A stretch of 64,000 bases of DNA, taken from positions 49,660,001 through 49,724,000 of the forward strand of contig CM043697.1 of the NCBI GenBank assembly GCA_023935145.1. The letters run 5' to 3'. Under the pieces are notes generated by a model. The model did not search any database. It was not told the DNA's origin and saw only the letters and a list, made by a program, of their open reading frames with translations. Of the stretch, positions 34,785 through 45,749 are shown one piece after another (the stretch's first letter is position 1; the number at the start of each line of letters is the position of its first letter). The position numbers were made by a program, and so were the translations under genes. The DNA is from Bretschneidera sinensis (taxonomy: Eukaryota > Streptophyta > Magnoliopsida > Brassicales > Akaniaceae).

Positions 34785-34797
34785 TGGGATCAGAGCC
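34785..34797 (+). other. Primer-binding site of the nested element
   Basis: tgggatcagagcc matches the initiator-Met consensus TGGTATCAGAGCC except for one base, and lies two bases after the 5' LTR. Confidence 0.85.
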
Positions 34798-35149
34798 TTC
34801 TAGTTGCAGGTTTGCTTATCTTTTTGTTTTGATTCATAAAAAAAAAAAAAGTGAATAAAAAAACAAAATTGAAAAAAAAAGAATAAATTTCTAGTTTAGG
34901 GGAAAAAAAACATGAAAAAAAAATGTGTAATATTTAGATTCAATCCTTATTTCTGAATTTCTTTGTGAGTTATTGGTGAATTGTTGCTGAAAACTTTGAT
35001 ACTTGTTCGGTTAGTTTGATAAGAACCTATAGAGGATTATTACGAGTGGAAAAAGGCAAGAGTGGTAAGCACATAAGAGGGGAAAAGCCAATCTGATTTT
35101 TGTGTGAAAACACGAGTGAAATTAAGTGACTCATTCTTTTAGTGAAACA

Positions 35150-36604
35150 CGTGAGGGAGTGTGTGAGGTCCTTTTTTTTTCTAACGTTATTTTTGCAGCA
35201 AACGTGTCAGACGACAAGAACAAAAATAATTCCGGAGATACATCAGGAGATGGTGATTCGAAGTTGCTCATGGAGGCTTTAATGGGTGAGATGAGAAGAG
35301 TATTGCGAACGGAGATGGAACAGGTTCATGAGCGGATTGATCAGGTAGAGAATGCACGTGTGGGGCAGCAACAAAACGCTCCTAATGTGCGTAGGAGGGA
35401 GAGAGTTTAACATAGGGGAGAGAGAGTTGAAGATGAAGAGTATTATGGGAATGGATTTGATGAAGAAGATGATTGGGAATCAGTTGTTAGCCATAGGAGA
35501 TTTGGTGGTCGAGGTAGAGAAGCTAGGAATCGGGAAGACAATAACTTGGGTGGTATTAAGATGAAGATTCCATCGTTTCAAGGCAAAAACGATCCTGAAG
35601 CTTACCTTGAGTGGGAGAAGAAGATAGAATTAGTGTTTAATTGTCATAATTATTCCGAGCTTAAAAAAATTAAACTTGCGGCCATTGAATTTTTTGACTA
35701 TGCGATTGTTTGGTGGGATTAGCTAGTGTTAAATAGGAGGAGAAATAGAGAGCGTCCAATAGAGACTTGGGAGGAGATGAAAATCGTGATGAGGAAACGA
35801 TTTGTTCCAAGCCATTATTACCGTGATTTATTCCAAAAATTGCAAAGTCTTACACAAGGTAGTCGGAGTGTGGAGGATTATTATAAAGAGATGGAAGTAG
35901 CTATGATTTGAGCAAATGTAGAGGAGGATCGAGAGGCTACTATGGCTAGGTTCTTGGCTGGTTTGAACTTGAAAATTGTTAATTCGGTGGAGTTGCATCA
36001 TTATGTGGAATTGGAAGATATGGTGCACATGGCTGTCAAAATTGAGAACCAACTCAAGAGGAGGGGCAGCAATACATGACAAAACCCTAACTTGGGTTCA
36101 TCTTGGAGGCCGAATTTTGTGAAGCAAGCCATGACCAAGCCCAAAACCGAGCAAAAGCAAGAAAGTACCAGCCATGGAAATCAAGGTAAAACTGACTTTT
36201 CCACCACTAGAAATCGTGATATTAAGTGTTTTAAATGCCAAGGCAGGGGTCACATAGCAAGCCAATGTCCGAACAAAAGAGTTATGGTATTGCGAGATAA
36301 TGGTGAAATTAAAACCGAGGGCAAAGAAGATACCGAATCTATGCCACCATTGGAGGATGCGAGTGATGAGGAATACGCTGCCCAAGGAGAATTGTTGGTT
36401 GCAAGGAGAGCTCTAAGTGTGCAAATCAAAGAAGATGACAAAGTCCAGCGAGAAAACATATTACATACTAGATGCCACGTGCAAAACAAGGTATGTAGTA
36501 TGATTATTGATGGAGGTAGTTGTACTAACGTTGCTAGCACTACAATGGTTGAGAAATTAGGGTTGCCAACGATTAAACATCATCGGCCTTACAAGTTACA
36601 ATGA
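35150..36604 (+). pseudogene. gag and protease region of the nested gypsy element
   Basis: A Gag polyprotein read in one frame but interrupted by stops at about 35408, 35720, 35909, 36077 and 36601. At least four of these are TGA or TAG where CGA or CAG would fit. Visible parts: an acidic N-terminus, the capsid-like block [44 protein letters not shown], then a CCHC zinc knuckle CFKCQGRGHIASQC at about 36222-36263, and the protease-like IIDGGSCTNVAS at about 36502-36540. The aspartic protease DSG/DTG signature is DGG here, a common variant in chromovirus-like elements. The copy cannot encode a full Gag. Confidence 0.88.
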
Positions 36605-37543
36605 CTCAATAATAGTGGTGAACTGAGGGTGAACAAACAGGTGTTAGTTTCCTTTCGTATTGGAAAATATGATGATGAAGTTTTGTGTGATGTAGTTCCG
36701 ATGCAAGCTGGACACTTGTTACTAGGCTGGCCATGGCAATTCGATCCGCGTGTTAATCATGATTGCTTCACCAACAAATATTCGTTTGTTAAAAATCAAA
36801 GAACAATCACTCTAGTTCCTTTGATACCAAAGCAGGTTTATGAAGATCAAGTGAGGTTACAAAAAGAGAGTGAGCAAACGAAAGAGAGTGAGAAAAAAAG
36901 AACGAATGAAAACCAGAAAGAGAAAATGAGAGAGGTCAAAAAAATTGAGATAGAAAATAAGAGAGTTGATTCGGCCATTGAGAGAAAAACAAATTTCTAT
37001 GCAAGAACGAGTGAAATAAAAAGTGCGATGATTTTAAATCAGCCAATGATTGTACTTTTGTACAAAGAGGCGTTAAACACTAACCAATTTGACTAATCTT
37101 TGCCTAGTTCTATTGTTTCTCTTTTACAGGAGTTTGATGATATCTTTCCTAAGGAGATTCCACATGGCTTACCATGGCCAAGTCCCACGAGTGTAGGTCA
37201 ATTTCATAGTTTTCATGGACTTACTAGTTTTTGCAAGAGGTTCATGAAAGAATTTAGCAGTATTGTCGCACCGCTTAGCGAAGTCATCAAGAAGAACATT
37301 GGATTCAAATGGGGAGACGAGCAAGAGAAGGGGTTTCAATTGATCGAAGAAAAATTAACTAATGCTCCTTTTCAAGTCCTTGAGCACATCAATAACAATG
37401 CATATAAATTGGATTTACCAAGTGAGTACAATGATAATACCACTTTCAATGTTTCTGATTTACGCCATTTTGATGTAGGTGATGATTTGAGGACAAATCA
37501 TTTTCAAGAAGAGGAGAATGATGAGGACACGACTAACAAATGA
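36605..37543 (+). pseudogene. pol remnant of the nested gypsy element with two in-frame deletions
   Basis: After the protease flap (GHLLLGWPWQFDPRVNHD) and a charged linker comes LLQEFDDIFPKEIPHGLP, the start of the RT region. It passes directly to a block equivalent to the end of RT (FHSFHGLTSFCKRFMKEFSS), so the catalytic RT palm is deleted. RNase H and nearly all of integrase are then missing between EEKLTNAP and FQVLEHINNNAYKLDLP, an integrase C-terminal segment. Both junctions keep the frame. A polypurine tract and the 3' LTR follow. Replication would need enzymes supplied from elsewhere. Confidence 0.85.
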
Positions 37544-38562
37544 GAGGCAGATCTTATTCAAGTTCCAATTGGTCAAGTTACAAAGGCCCAAGCTAAACGG
37601 TTTATTCAAGTTCCAATTGGTCCAGTTATAAAGGCCCGAGCTAAACGGTTCGAGAAAACTCTCAATTGGCTTATTCAACATATTTGGGCTAAGAACCATC
37701 TTTGGGAGCCCAAGGATAATGTTATACATGATCCACAATGATGGGTTTCCATGATCCAAGGGAACTTCCACTTTGGAATTTCGGGTTCCACTTTGGAATT
37801 TCGGGAGGACCCGACAACCAGAATTAAAATGATCATATCTTTTTGTTCGCAACTCCAAATGGGCTGAAACTTATTAGGATGGAAAGATGACGTCTTGAAC
37901 TTCAATTTTGACCTAAGAAAGTTTCAAAAAGGATATCGTTTGGGCCTGGTATGATGGGCCGAAATCTAGTAGGCTGTTGCATCCGAATCTACGTTGGGCT
38001 TGCACCTTTTCTTAATTGTTTCCTTCTAAATTTAATTGTTGCATTATAAGGCTTGCATGCCAAGTTAGGTACTTTCCTTATTTGAATTTTAGGTTACCAA
38101 AATTCTATTTAGGTTTATTTCCTATTTTGTAGTTTCTTATTCCTACCAGAATTCTGTTTAGGTTTATTTCCTATTTTTTAGTTTTCCTTTTTTCTATTTG
38201 GTTACGAATTCTCATGTATTTAAATAGCCATCGGCTTTTGGAATAAGACAATTCAGATTTGATTCATACTTTCGGAGAGAAATTTCTCTTTGGTTCTTTT
38301 AGAACTTCTGAACTTATCGGAGTTTCCGTGGCATTCATCTTCGACTTATCAATCAATCCTTCCATAATTGATTGTGGTGTCTTCATTAAACCAAGGTTCT
38401 TGCTTCGATATACGCAACGGGTCATGGTCTCAGTCTTCATTATACCAAGGTTCTTGCTTCAATATAAGCAACGGGTCGCGGTCTCACATAAATCTGCTTC
38501 TAGACGATCTTGGAGGTCTTCTTGATCCATAAATTTCTTAGTTCTTGGCGTGGATCATATCA
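37519..38562 (+). repeat. 3' LTR of the nested gypsy element
   Basis: 1044 bp, near-identical to 33758-34782. It differs mainly by a short duplication (ttccactttggaatttcggg twice, near 37767-37806) and a few substitutions. It is preceded by the purine tract caagaagaggagaa. Confidence 0.92.
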
Positions 38563-39410
38563 GAATCCTTCCCCGTGATTTTGTGGACCTCTTCGCACAG
38601 TCCCTCGAGACGTTATGCTCGTCTTTGGAGATTGGTCTCTCCCAGGTTTGAATTTTTTTCCTCCTTTTGCTTTCTTTTCGCAGTGCAACTGTTTCTTACG
38701 AGACTGTTTCTGCTTTTAGACTGGAGTCATCGGTGGGATGCTCTCTCGGCGCGCCATGGATATAGTTGATCGCTTGGCCAAGGCGGAGCTCAAGCTGGAG
38801 GAGACTCGGAGCCTAGCTCGCGACCTGTCTAACTGCCTTCAGGCTGCCCAATGGGAGAATGAGACCGCCATTCTAGAGAGAGACCGGCGTCGTAGCATAG
38901 AGGACGTCATTAGGAGGGAGCTGGATCTGACCCGCGCAGCTGCTGATGAGGCCCTTTTTCAGGTGGAGAAGGTGCGGCAACAGGCCGCGGTTATGGAAGA
39001 TGAACTGCTGGAGGAGGCTGGAGATCAATTCTTGGCGGGATTTGATAAGGCCAAGAAGAGAGCGAAAATCCTCTTCCCAGGGGTCGACTTCTCCAGTCTT
39101 GATCTGAAGGAGGATGGTGCTGTCACTACTGAGGGGGATGCGGGGGATATTGCCGTGGTTGGCATTGGGAGTGTAGGAAAGTTGAGGCTCCCAAGACTCA
39201 GGAGGCAGCCGGAGGCGAGAACCTGGGAGAGGGGGTCCCAGGGACGGTCGAGAGTGAGGCTCAGGAGGCCTTGTCTTCTTAGGATAGTTTTTCTTTCCAT
39301 TTTCCGTGTACCAAGGCCGATAGTGCTTAATTTTGTATTTCTTCTAATTATCAATGAACTTTCGCGATTAAAGCTTGAAATCTTCATTAATTTTTCCTTT
39401 TTTTTACATT

Positions 39411-40520
39411 TCATATATAAAATCTACGGAGGTTCTCCGCATTCCAGGTGCGGGGGATTGATCTGCCATTCATTCCTTCGAGTTTATTGGTGCCGGCTCG
39501 ACAAACCTTGCGAATCCGGTACGGGCCCTCCCAGTTTGAGACTAGCTTCCCTATAAGGCGAGGGCGGGACACTTTACTCTTGCGGAGAACGAGGTCATGC
39601 AACTTGAAGTCTTTGGGCCGAACCCGGGAATTATAGTACCGAGCAGCCTTCTGCTGGTAAACGGCTAGACGGATTTGGGCCCGGTCTCGAGCCTCGTCGA
39701 CCAAGTCTACATTCATCTTTAACCCTTCCTCGTTGTTGCTTGGCTCGAAGCACTATACTCGTATGGATGGGACCCTGATTTCGAGAGGGATGATTGCTTC
39801 TGCTCCGTATGTCATGAAGAAAGGGGTTTTTCTTGTGGGTGTTTGTATTGTGGTGCGGTAGGCCCAAAGGATGTTGAAGAGTTGGTCAGCCTACTGTTTA
39901 TCTGTCTCATCCAACCTTCTTCTGATCCCTTGGAGAAGGGTCCGGTTAGTTACTTCGGCCTGGCCATTGGCCTGAGGGTACCCAACGGACGAGAACCTGT
40001 GCTCGATATGGAGGTCGTCACATAATGCCTTAAACCTGGAACTGTCGAACTGCTTTTTGTTGTTTGTGATCAATATCCGAGGAATCTCGAACCGGCACAC
40101 TATTGATTTCTAGACAAAATTCTGGGTTTGGTGATCCGTGATGCTGGCCAATGGTTCTGCCTCCACCCACTTCGTGAAATAATCTATGGCCATGATGATA
40201 TGCTTCTTCTGCCCAGTGACGGTTGGGAACGGGCCAAGGATATCCATCCCCCACATGGCGAAAAGGAGGGGACTGGTGATGGAGATAAGGGGGTTAGCGG
40301 GGCGGTGCGATATCGGAGACCACCGCTGGCAGTTCTCACATTTCTTTGCCAAGTCTGTTGCATTGCTCTTCATGGTGGGCCAGTAGTATCCTTGGCACAG
40401 AACTTTGAAAGCTAATGCCCGAGCTCCCAAGTGGTTTTCGCATATTCCTTCATGGGCCTCTCGCAGAGCATAATCGGCCTCTCCTGGCCCGAGGCATCGC
40501 AGGTAAGGCATGGTTAGGGC
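39411..40520 (-). pseudogene. Integrase of the Tat element
   Basis: Minus-strand pieces 40520-40110, 40100-39891 and 39888-39411 read in order with nonsense codons between. Visible: an HHCC zinc-binding block (HEGICENH ... CENCQRW), the first catalytic Asp in WGMDILGPFP, and then the second Asp region, followed by YPQANGQAEVTNRTL with the catalytic Glu. The C-terminal part contains LVLRKSKVSRP and WEGPYRIRKV. Integrase inserts element cDNA and generates the 5 bp target duplication seen here. Stops (for example near 40107 and 39756) make the copy non-functional. Confidence 0.88.
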
Positions 40521-40736
40521 CCTCTTATATAACTGCCCTTCCACAAGGGTGTACCGCGAGGCACGGGAGATTAGTCTCTTGGCTTTATCCTTCTGTTTGG
40601 GCACCGTGCCATCTTTTAGATACTGGAGGATTTGATCCATCCACGTAGGTCCCTCCTCTACCAGCAAGACCGGAGCCTTATCTATGCTTGGTGTGGAGAG
40701 AGTTTCTTGATAAACAGCCTTGTTGGTTACCAGGTG

Positions 40737-41186
40737 TTGGGAGAAGGTCAAGTTAGCCAGGGCATTTGCCTTGGAGTTTTCGGTCCGAGGGATATGAGTT
40801 ATCCAAAACGTCTTAAACATGGCAGCCAGCTCCTTCGCCTTTCGGAGATATTGGGCGAGTTTTTCCCCCCTGGTTTCAAACTCCCCCATTACCTGACTCA
40901 CCACCAGTTGAGAGTCGCTGAATACGTCTAAAACCTCGACAGCCAATGCTTTGGCCAGTCTTATGCCGGCTAGGAGAGCTTCGTATTCGACTTCGTTATT
41001 GGAGGTCCTGAACCTGAACCTTAAGGCGTACTCGATCGTAAAGCCTTCCGGACTACAGAGTATGAGCCTTGCTCCACTCCTTAGTGAATTAGAGGATCCA
41101 TCCACATGGAGGGTCCATCTTTGAGGGCCCCCACTGGGTGGGGGCGCCGTGGATTCGTCCGGGTCTATCGATAGAGTCGTCTCCAC
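40737..41186 (-). pseudogene. Archaeal-type RNase H domain of the Tat element
   Basis: A second RNase H follows the Ty3-type one and precedes integrase: HVDGSSNS with the first catalytic Asp, NNEVEYEALLAG with Glu, FSDSQLVVSQV with Asp. In the last motif the usual KADALA appears as KANALA, so the fourth acidic residue looks mutated to Asn. Dual RNase H is diagnostic of the Tat lineage. In the complete polyprotein this frame continues into integrase. Confidence 0.85.
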
Positions 41187-42490
41187 AATGAAGTTAGCCA
41201 GAGTCTGGCCTTTAATTGCTTGTCAGGGTCGGTAACAGATGTCAAACTCTCTCAGCTCTACCGCCCACTTTACCATTCTTCCGGAAACACTTGGGTTATA
41301 CAAGATTTGCCTCAAAGGTTGGTCCGTTAGGAGGACGATGGTGTGCGCCTGAAAGTAAGGTCAGAGTTTTCGTGCCGCTACTACCAGGCCATAAGCCATT
41401 TTTTCGATAGGAGGGTATCTAGTCTCGGCTTCATGGAGAATTCTACTGACATAGTAAATGGGCTTTTGGATGCCTGCTTCTTCTCGCATCAAGACAGAGG
41501 CTATAGTGCTCTGTCCGACCGACAAATAGAGGAAGAGCTCCTCTCCGTGGAGTGGCTTGTTTAGGAGCGACAGCTGGCTCAAATACTTTTTTAAATCCGT
41601 AAAAGCTTCCTGACAGTCCTCTGACCAGGAGAAATCTTTAGCCTCTTTGTTGGTCTTAAAGAAAGGGAGGCACCTTTCCGCTGATTTGGACATGAAACGG
41701 TTCAGAGCTGCGACTCGGCTGGTGAGCCGCTGGACTTCTTTCACAGACTTGGGAGGGGTCATATCGAGGATGGCCTTTATCTTCTCCATATTGACTTCTA
41801 TTCCCCTCTGGGTGACCATGAAACCTAGGAATTTTCCTCCGGTTACTCCGAAAGCGCACTTAGATGGATTTAGCCTCATGTTATGCTGGCGCAGTACTCC
41901 GAACGCTTCTTCCAGGTCTGAGCAATAGTTCCGAGCCTCAGTGCTCTTAACCAGCATATCATCCACGTAAACCTCTATGTTCCGCCCAATCTGCTCTTTG
42001 AAAATTTTGTTTACCAGCCTCTGATAGGTTACCCCAGCGTTCTTAAGTCCGAAGGGCATGACTTTGTAACAATATAGCCCTCGATTAGTGATGAAGGCGG
42101 TTTTATCTTGGTCCAGCTTATGCATGAAGATCTAATTGTAGCCAGAGTATGCATCCATGAAAGAGATGAGTTCATACCCTGAGGTAGCTTCTACCAACTA
42201 GTCAATCCGGGGAAGGAGGAAGTTGTCTTTCAGGCAGGCCTTATTCAGATTGGTGAAGTCAATGCAAATGCGCCATTTGTCGCTGGCTTTGCGGACCATC
42301 ACCACATTAGACACCCATTCGGGGTACCTCGCTTCCCTGATGAACCCGGCCTCTAGTAGCTTATCTACCTCAGCGTTAATGGCCATTTGTCGTTCGGGGA
42401 CGAAGGCCCTCTTCTTCTGAATGACCGACTTGTATCGGGGGTCTACGTTTAGACGATGCTTGATAATCTCAGGGCTAATCCCTGGCATGT
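41187..42490 (-). pseudogene. Reverse transcriptase and Ty3-type RNase H of the Tat element
   Basis: Frames 42488-42198 and 42125-41361 are the same reading frame split by nonsense codons. RT blocks: WRICIDFTNLNKAC, MPFGLKNAGVTYQRLVNKIF and the catalytic YVDDMLVKS, then LGFMVTQRGIEVNMEKI. The connection and RNase H part follow (LNKPLHGEELFLYLSV, PIYYVSRILHEAETRYPPIEK, MVKWAVELREFDICY). Stops at about 42195, 42132, 41360 and 41224 interrupt it. Confidence 0.9.
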
Positions 42491-42521
42491 CCGAGGCCGA
42501 CCAAGCGAATAGGTCTCCATT

Positions 42522-43094
42522 CTACTGGAGCAGGGAGAGAAGCTTATCTCTGTGCTCCGAGGATAGGTTCGCGCCTATTTGGACAGTTCGGGCGGGGTCT
42601 TCTCCGAGGGGAACATCGGTCAATTCCTCCGCGAGTCGTCCCCTAGGTGTCATCTCATCCCTGAGGTCTTTTACCTCAAGAGATAGGGCTTTTGTTTTAT
42701 TTCCTCCTCTTATAGCGTTTAGGTAGCAGGCCCGGGAGAGCTTTTGGTCCACCCTGACCACTCTCATACCTTAACTGGTGGGAAATTTGACCTTCAAGTG
42801 GTAGGTGGAAATAATAGCTTTTAGCTTGTTGAGGGTGGGTCGACCAATGATCATATTGTACGAGGAGGGCTGTTTTACTACCAAGAATGTGGTCTGCACC
42901 GTAGAAGTCCTTGGCGTCGTTCTTGCGGTCACTGGGAGGACTATGCTCTCTTTAACGAATACTGGAGAACCGCCGAAACCATAGAAGGGGGCAGGAGCCG
43001 GCTTCAGATCCCTATTCTTCAATTTCATGCACTGGTAAGTATCATAGAACAATATGTCCGCTGAGCTTCCGTTGTCAATCAAGACCCTCCGCAC
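42522..43094 (-). pseudogene. Aspartic protease region of the Tat element
   Basis: Begins directly after the Gag stop in the same frame. RRVLIDNGSSADILFYDTY is the retropepsin active-site strand with the Tat/Athila-typical DNGSSAD form, and YNMIIGRPTLNKLKAI is the downstream LG/IGR-type flap motif. One stop near 42773 separates it from a linker (42767-42522) leading toward RT. Confidence 0.87.
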
Positions 43095-44843
43095 TTAACA
43101 GTTTGCCACTAAGAGAGAGATTACCACTGCATCGTCGTGGGGAGTTCGTACGTCTTCTAAATCATCCTCCGTGAAGGAGATCACTGGCTCGGTTCTTCTT
43201 TTCTTATGGGAACCGCTAACAGAGGCTACAGCCCTGGCATAGGCTTTACTGCCCTGCCTAGAACTCCTTCCCGCGGCTGGGCCCCCGCAGATGGTTTTGA
43301 TGATGCGGGTGGTTATGGCCACCTCCTGCTTCTTTTTAATGGGCTCATCTTGCTCGGCCCTGGGGTTCCTTGGAGGATCCCTCCGTCCCTGTTGGCGATA
43401 GAGACGTCCGGTATCTCTACTCGGCGGTGTGGGCTCATCCATTCTCTGGGGCTCGGTGAATTCTTTCAAGTATCCCCGGTTGATAAGAGCTTTGATCTGC
43501 TCATTCAAGTCGTGGCACTCATCTGTGTCGTGACCGTAGCTCTTGTGGAACCGGTACCACCGCCTCTGGTCACCTCCGAGGTGCAACCTCTTGGGCGGCC
43601 ACTGGAGGACGGACTTATCTTGGAGCTGCATGAGGACGTTGGTCCTAGTGGCGTTGAGTGGGGTGAAGCCATCAGCCCGAGGGTGAGGTCTGTACCTGTT
43701 CTCTTGGTGGGGTCTCTTGACGGTCCCCCTCAGGGGGTCAGGGTCCTTCCTTTTCTTCTCAGCTTCCCATTCTCTCCTTCTTCTGAAGGCTTGGTCATTT
43801 TCAGCTATCATGTATTTCTCGGCCCGGGCCAGGATTTCGTTCATGTCTTTGGGCGGGCGTCGGATCAGTTTAGAGCTGAAGATGCCCGACCTCAATCCAT
43901 TTTTAAAGGCCATTACTTGGACATTTGGATTGAGGTCAGGAATCTCCCATGCTGCTGTATTGAACCGAGAGATGTAGGCTCGGAGCCTCTCCTCTAGCTG
44001 CTGGATGATATTGAATAGGCTTTCTGATGTCTTCTTAAGCCCCTTGCTACTGAGGAAATGGGAGGCGAAGGCGTAGCTGAGTTCTTTGAAGTTGGTGATG
44101 CTTCCCGGCTTTAGCCTTGAGTACCAAGTACCCACTGCCTTTTCAAGGGTCAGAGGAAAGGCGCGGAACATGACCTGGTTCGGATGCCGGTGGAGCATCA
44201 TGGTCGTCTTGTAGTGCTGCAGGTGATCCATAGGATCTGCGGAGCCATCATACATTCTTGCTTGAGGCATCCTGAAATTGGGCGGAAACGGAGTCTCGAG
44301 AACATCTTTTGCGAATGGAGGGTCTCGGACGCAAAATTCATCCATGAGGCTGGGATTTTTATGCCTCAGAGCCGAGTCTATTTTTTCTTCCATTTCCTCA
44401 AACTGCCTGTCTAGGCTGAGGTTGTCTTTTGAGGAGGAGCTTCCCTTAGATCAGTTGCTATGCGACGAGGGCTTAGTATGGGGCTGGTCATAGATAGGGT
44501 CGTCCCTGCCAGATGACTCGGCTTGTTCCGGAGCTTGATGGGGAGGGAGGAAAGGTTGCTGACCCCCTCCCCGCACTTGAGCCGCTAGGCCGGCTATCAT
44601 CCTGGATAGCTCCTGAAACTGAGCTTGAGTCACTGGGGCCTGGAGACGGGCGGCCTCTTTCTCATCGTTGGGAGGGTCGATTCCAGAGAGGTGAGGGTGT
44701 TGTTCTCCGGCGAAGGCATCGTGCTAGGGGATAGTCGAAAACCTGAGTCTGGATTGATGACTGTGGGCGTCGTTTTGGGTAGGAGCCGAGCACTCCGCTG
44801 GGGCTTCCTCGTTGGTTCTTCTGATACTGTTTCTTGGCGGCAT
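43095..44843 (-). pseudogene. gag of the Tat element
   Basis: The probable start is the ATG at 44843, about 75 bases inside the primer site. In-frame stops (TAG near 44729, TGA near 44450) break the N-terminal part; the rest is open from 44393 to 43095. The core contains GSADPMDHLQHYKTTMMLH and KAVGTWYSRLKPGSI, a Retrotrans_gag-type capsid domain. RFNTAAWEIPDLNPNVQVMA follows, then a basic region with a CCHC-like RFHKSYGHDTDECHDL. The frame ends in TAA right before the protease, where the lineage normally has read-through or fusion; the TAA fits a C-to-T change. Confidence 0.88.
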
Positions 44844-44900
44844 CGTGACAGATGAGTTCCTTTTACTTCTTCGCTCCTACTGTAGCGAGAGATTGTGGTT

Positions 44901-44917
44901 TCCCACGGACGGCGCCA
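44901..44917 (-). other. Primer-binding site of the Tat element
   Basis: On the minus strand this reads TGGCGCCGTCCGTGGGA. Its first nine bases (TGGCGCCGT) match the primer site complementary to plant Asp tRNA used by Tat and Athila elements. It lies three bases from the 5' LTR. Confidence 0.72.
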
Positions 44918-44920
44918 ATA

Positions 44921-45444
44921 TATTGATGCCAAGAAATGGTTGGTACTGACGTGGCCTGGGAGCTGACGCGGCTTTGGTGAGGACGTGGCTTGGCCTTGCG
45001 CAAATAACAAAGGGAACTAAAGGCCCTCGAAAGGAGGGGAGAGGGAGACCTCCAAGGGCGCTCCGATGCTTAAGTTAGCAACGATTCAAATGAGAAGTCG
45101 AGGGCTTAAGTATAAGTGCAGGTGTGTATGAATGAATCCTCGGTGAAGTCCATACCTTGGCCCTTTTATAGTTGTCTGCCAGTGGGGAGGACATGATTAC
45201 AAGCTCAGGAGGAGGGGCGCTGTAGGGCGGCTGCAGGGCGGCCGTAAGATGGCTGCAGGCTAGGCGGTCGTAGGGTAGATCCAGGCGCAGGGTTTTCGGG
45301 CCATCCCTCATGGGCTTGGAGATTTTGCTGGGCCTGGACCGCTCTGGTGGGTCTGATGCTTATTTGGCCTGGAGCTCGTTAGGGCCGGAGTTAGTCTGTT
45401 GGGCCTGAAGCTCGTAAGGGTCGAAGTATTCTTGGACCATATCA
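44921..45444 (-). repeat. Right LTR (5' LTR of the Tat element)
   Basis: 524 bp direct repeat of 29704-30247. A minus-strand TATA box (ctataaaaggg) lies near 45164-45174 and would drive the element's transcript. The outer end is intact (TGATATGG on the minus strand). The inner end reads TA instead of CA after a point change. Confidence 0.92.
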
Positions 45445-45717
45445 CTGAGGAAACATACTTGTTGAGGAAATGGATCCAAATTATCTCAAATTCCCAATTA
45501 TAGAGCTTAAAAAATAGATTGCATTTGGACATTAATCGTCCAAATAGCAATGTTGTTACCCCATTAAGAAAGAAAGAGGGGAGAAAAATGATGAACAATT
45601 CGTTGTCTTTGACTTGGTAGGTGAAACCTGTTCCAACCAGACAGTCATGGGTTTGAAATTTTCCTAAGGTGAAGACCCTTTCTTCAGCTCACCCACAAGA
45701 GTCACTTGCCTTTGCCT

Positions 45718-45749
<32 letters not shown>

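Larger units (their letters stand above)
33758..38562 (+). mobile_element. Nested, internally deleted Ty3/gypsy LTR retrotransposon
   Basis: 4.8 kb with LTRs 33758-34782 and 37519-38562, initiator-Met primer site (34785-34797), gag with zinc knuckle, protease-like domain, a polypurine tract (37505-37518) and a GAATC target duplication. Most of RT, RNase H and integrase is missing. The LTRs are nearly identical by eye, so the insertion is much younger than the Tat element it sits in. Confidence 0.93.
32437..39282 (+). pseudogene. Antisense extra ORF of the Tat element, spliced, interrupted by a nested retrotransposon
   Basis: Runs opposite to gag-pol, between integrase and the 3' LTR. Proposed exons: 32437-33345, then 33420-33752 continuing at 38563-38645 across the nested element, then 38720-39282. 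Both introns are about 74 bp, GT-AG, and phases match. Exon A contains a block (GLRFPLHPFF ... LALSQLVPNSIRLILAF) that I recognise as the plant 'putative gypsy type transposon' domain (Pfam Transposase_28, from memory). Exon B is basic and Ser/Pro-rich. Exon C is a long charged coiled coil (LAKAELKLEETRSLARDL...) with an acidic tail. Damage: TAG near 32473, a frameshift in the T-run near 32822, TGA near 33118, a frameshift near 39170, and the 4.8 kb insertion. Antisense ORFs of unknown function are known in Tat-lineage elements such as Grande and Retand. Confidence 0.75.
29704..45444 (-). mobile_element. Tat-lineage Ty3/gypsy LTR retrotransposon, minus strand, with nested insertion
   Basis: A 15.7 kb element bounded by similar LTRs and a CTGAG target duplication. 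Reading leftward on the minus strand: 5' LTR (44921-45444), Asp-tRNA-type primer site, gag, protease, RT, RNase H, a second archaeal-type RNase H, integrase, a region with an antisense ORF, a tandem-repeat array, a polypurine-like tract, and the 3' LTR (29704-30247). The second RNase H placed before integrase is the mark of the Tat lineage (Ogre/Retand/Tat). Subtracting the nested element and its duplication leaves about 10.9 kb. Many coding stops look like C-to-T or G-to-A changes, so the copy is not autonomous. Confidence 0.92.

Noticed and set aside
43206..43997. 263-codon + strand frame over gag
   Set aside because: Shadow of the minus-strand gag; composition and motifs support only the minus-strand reading.
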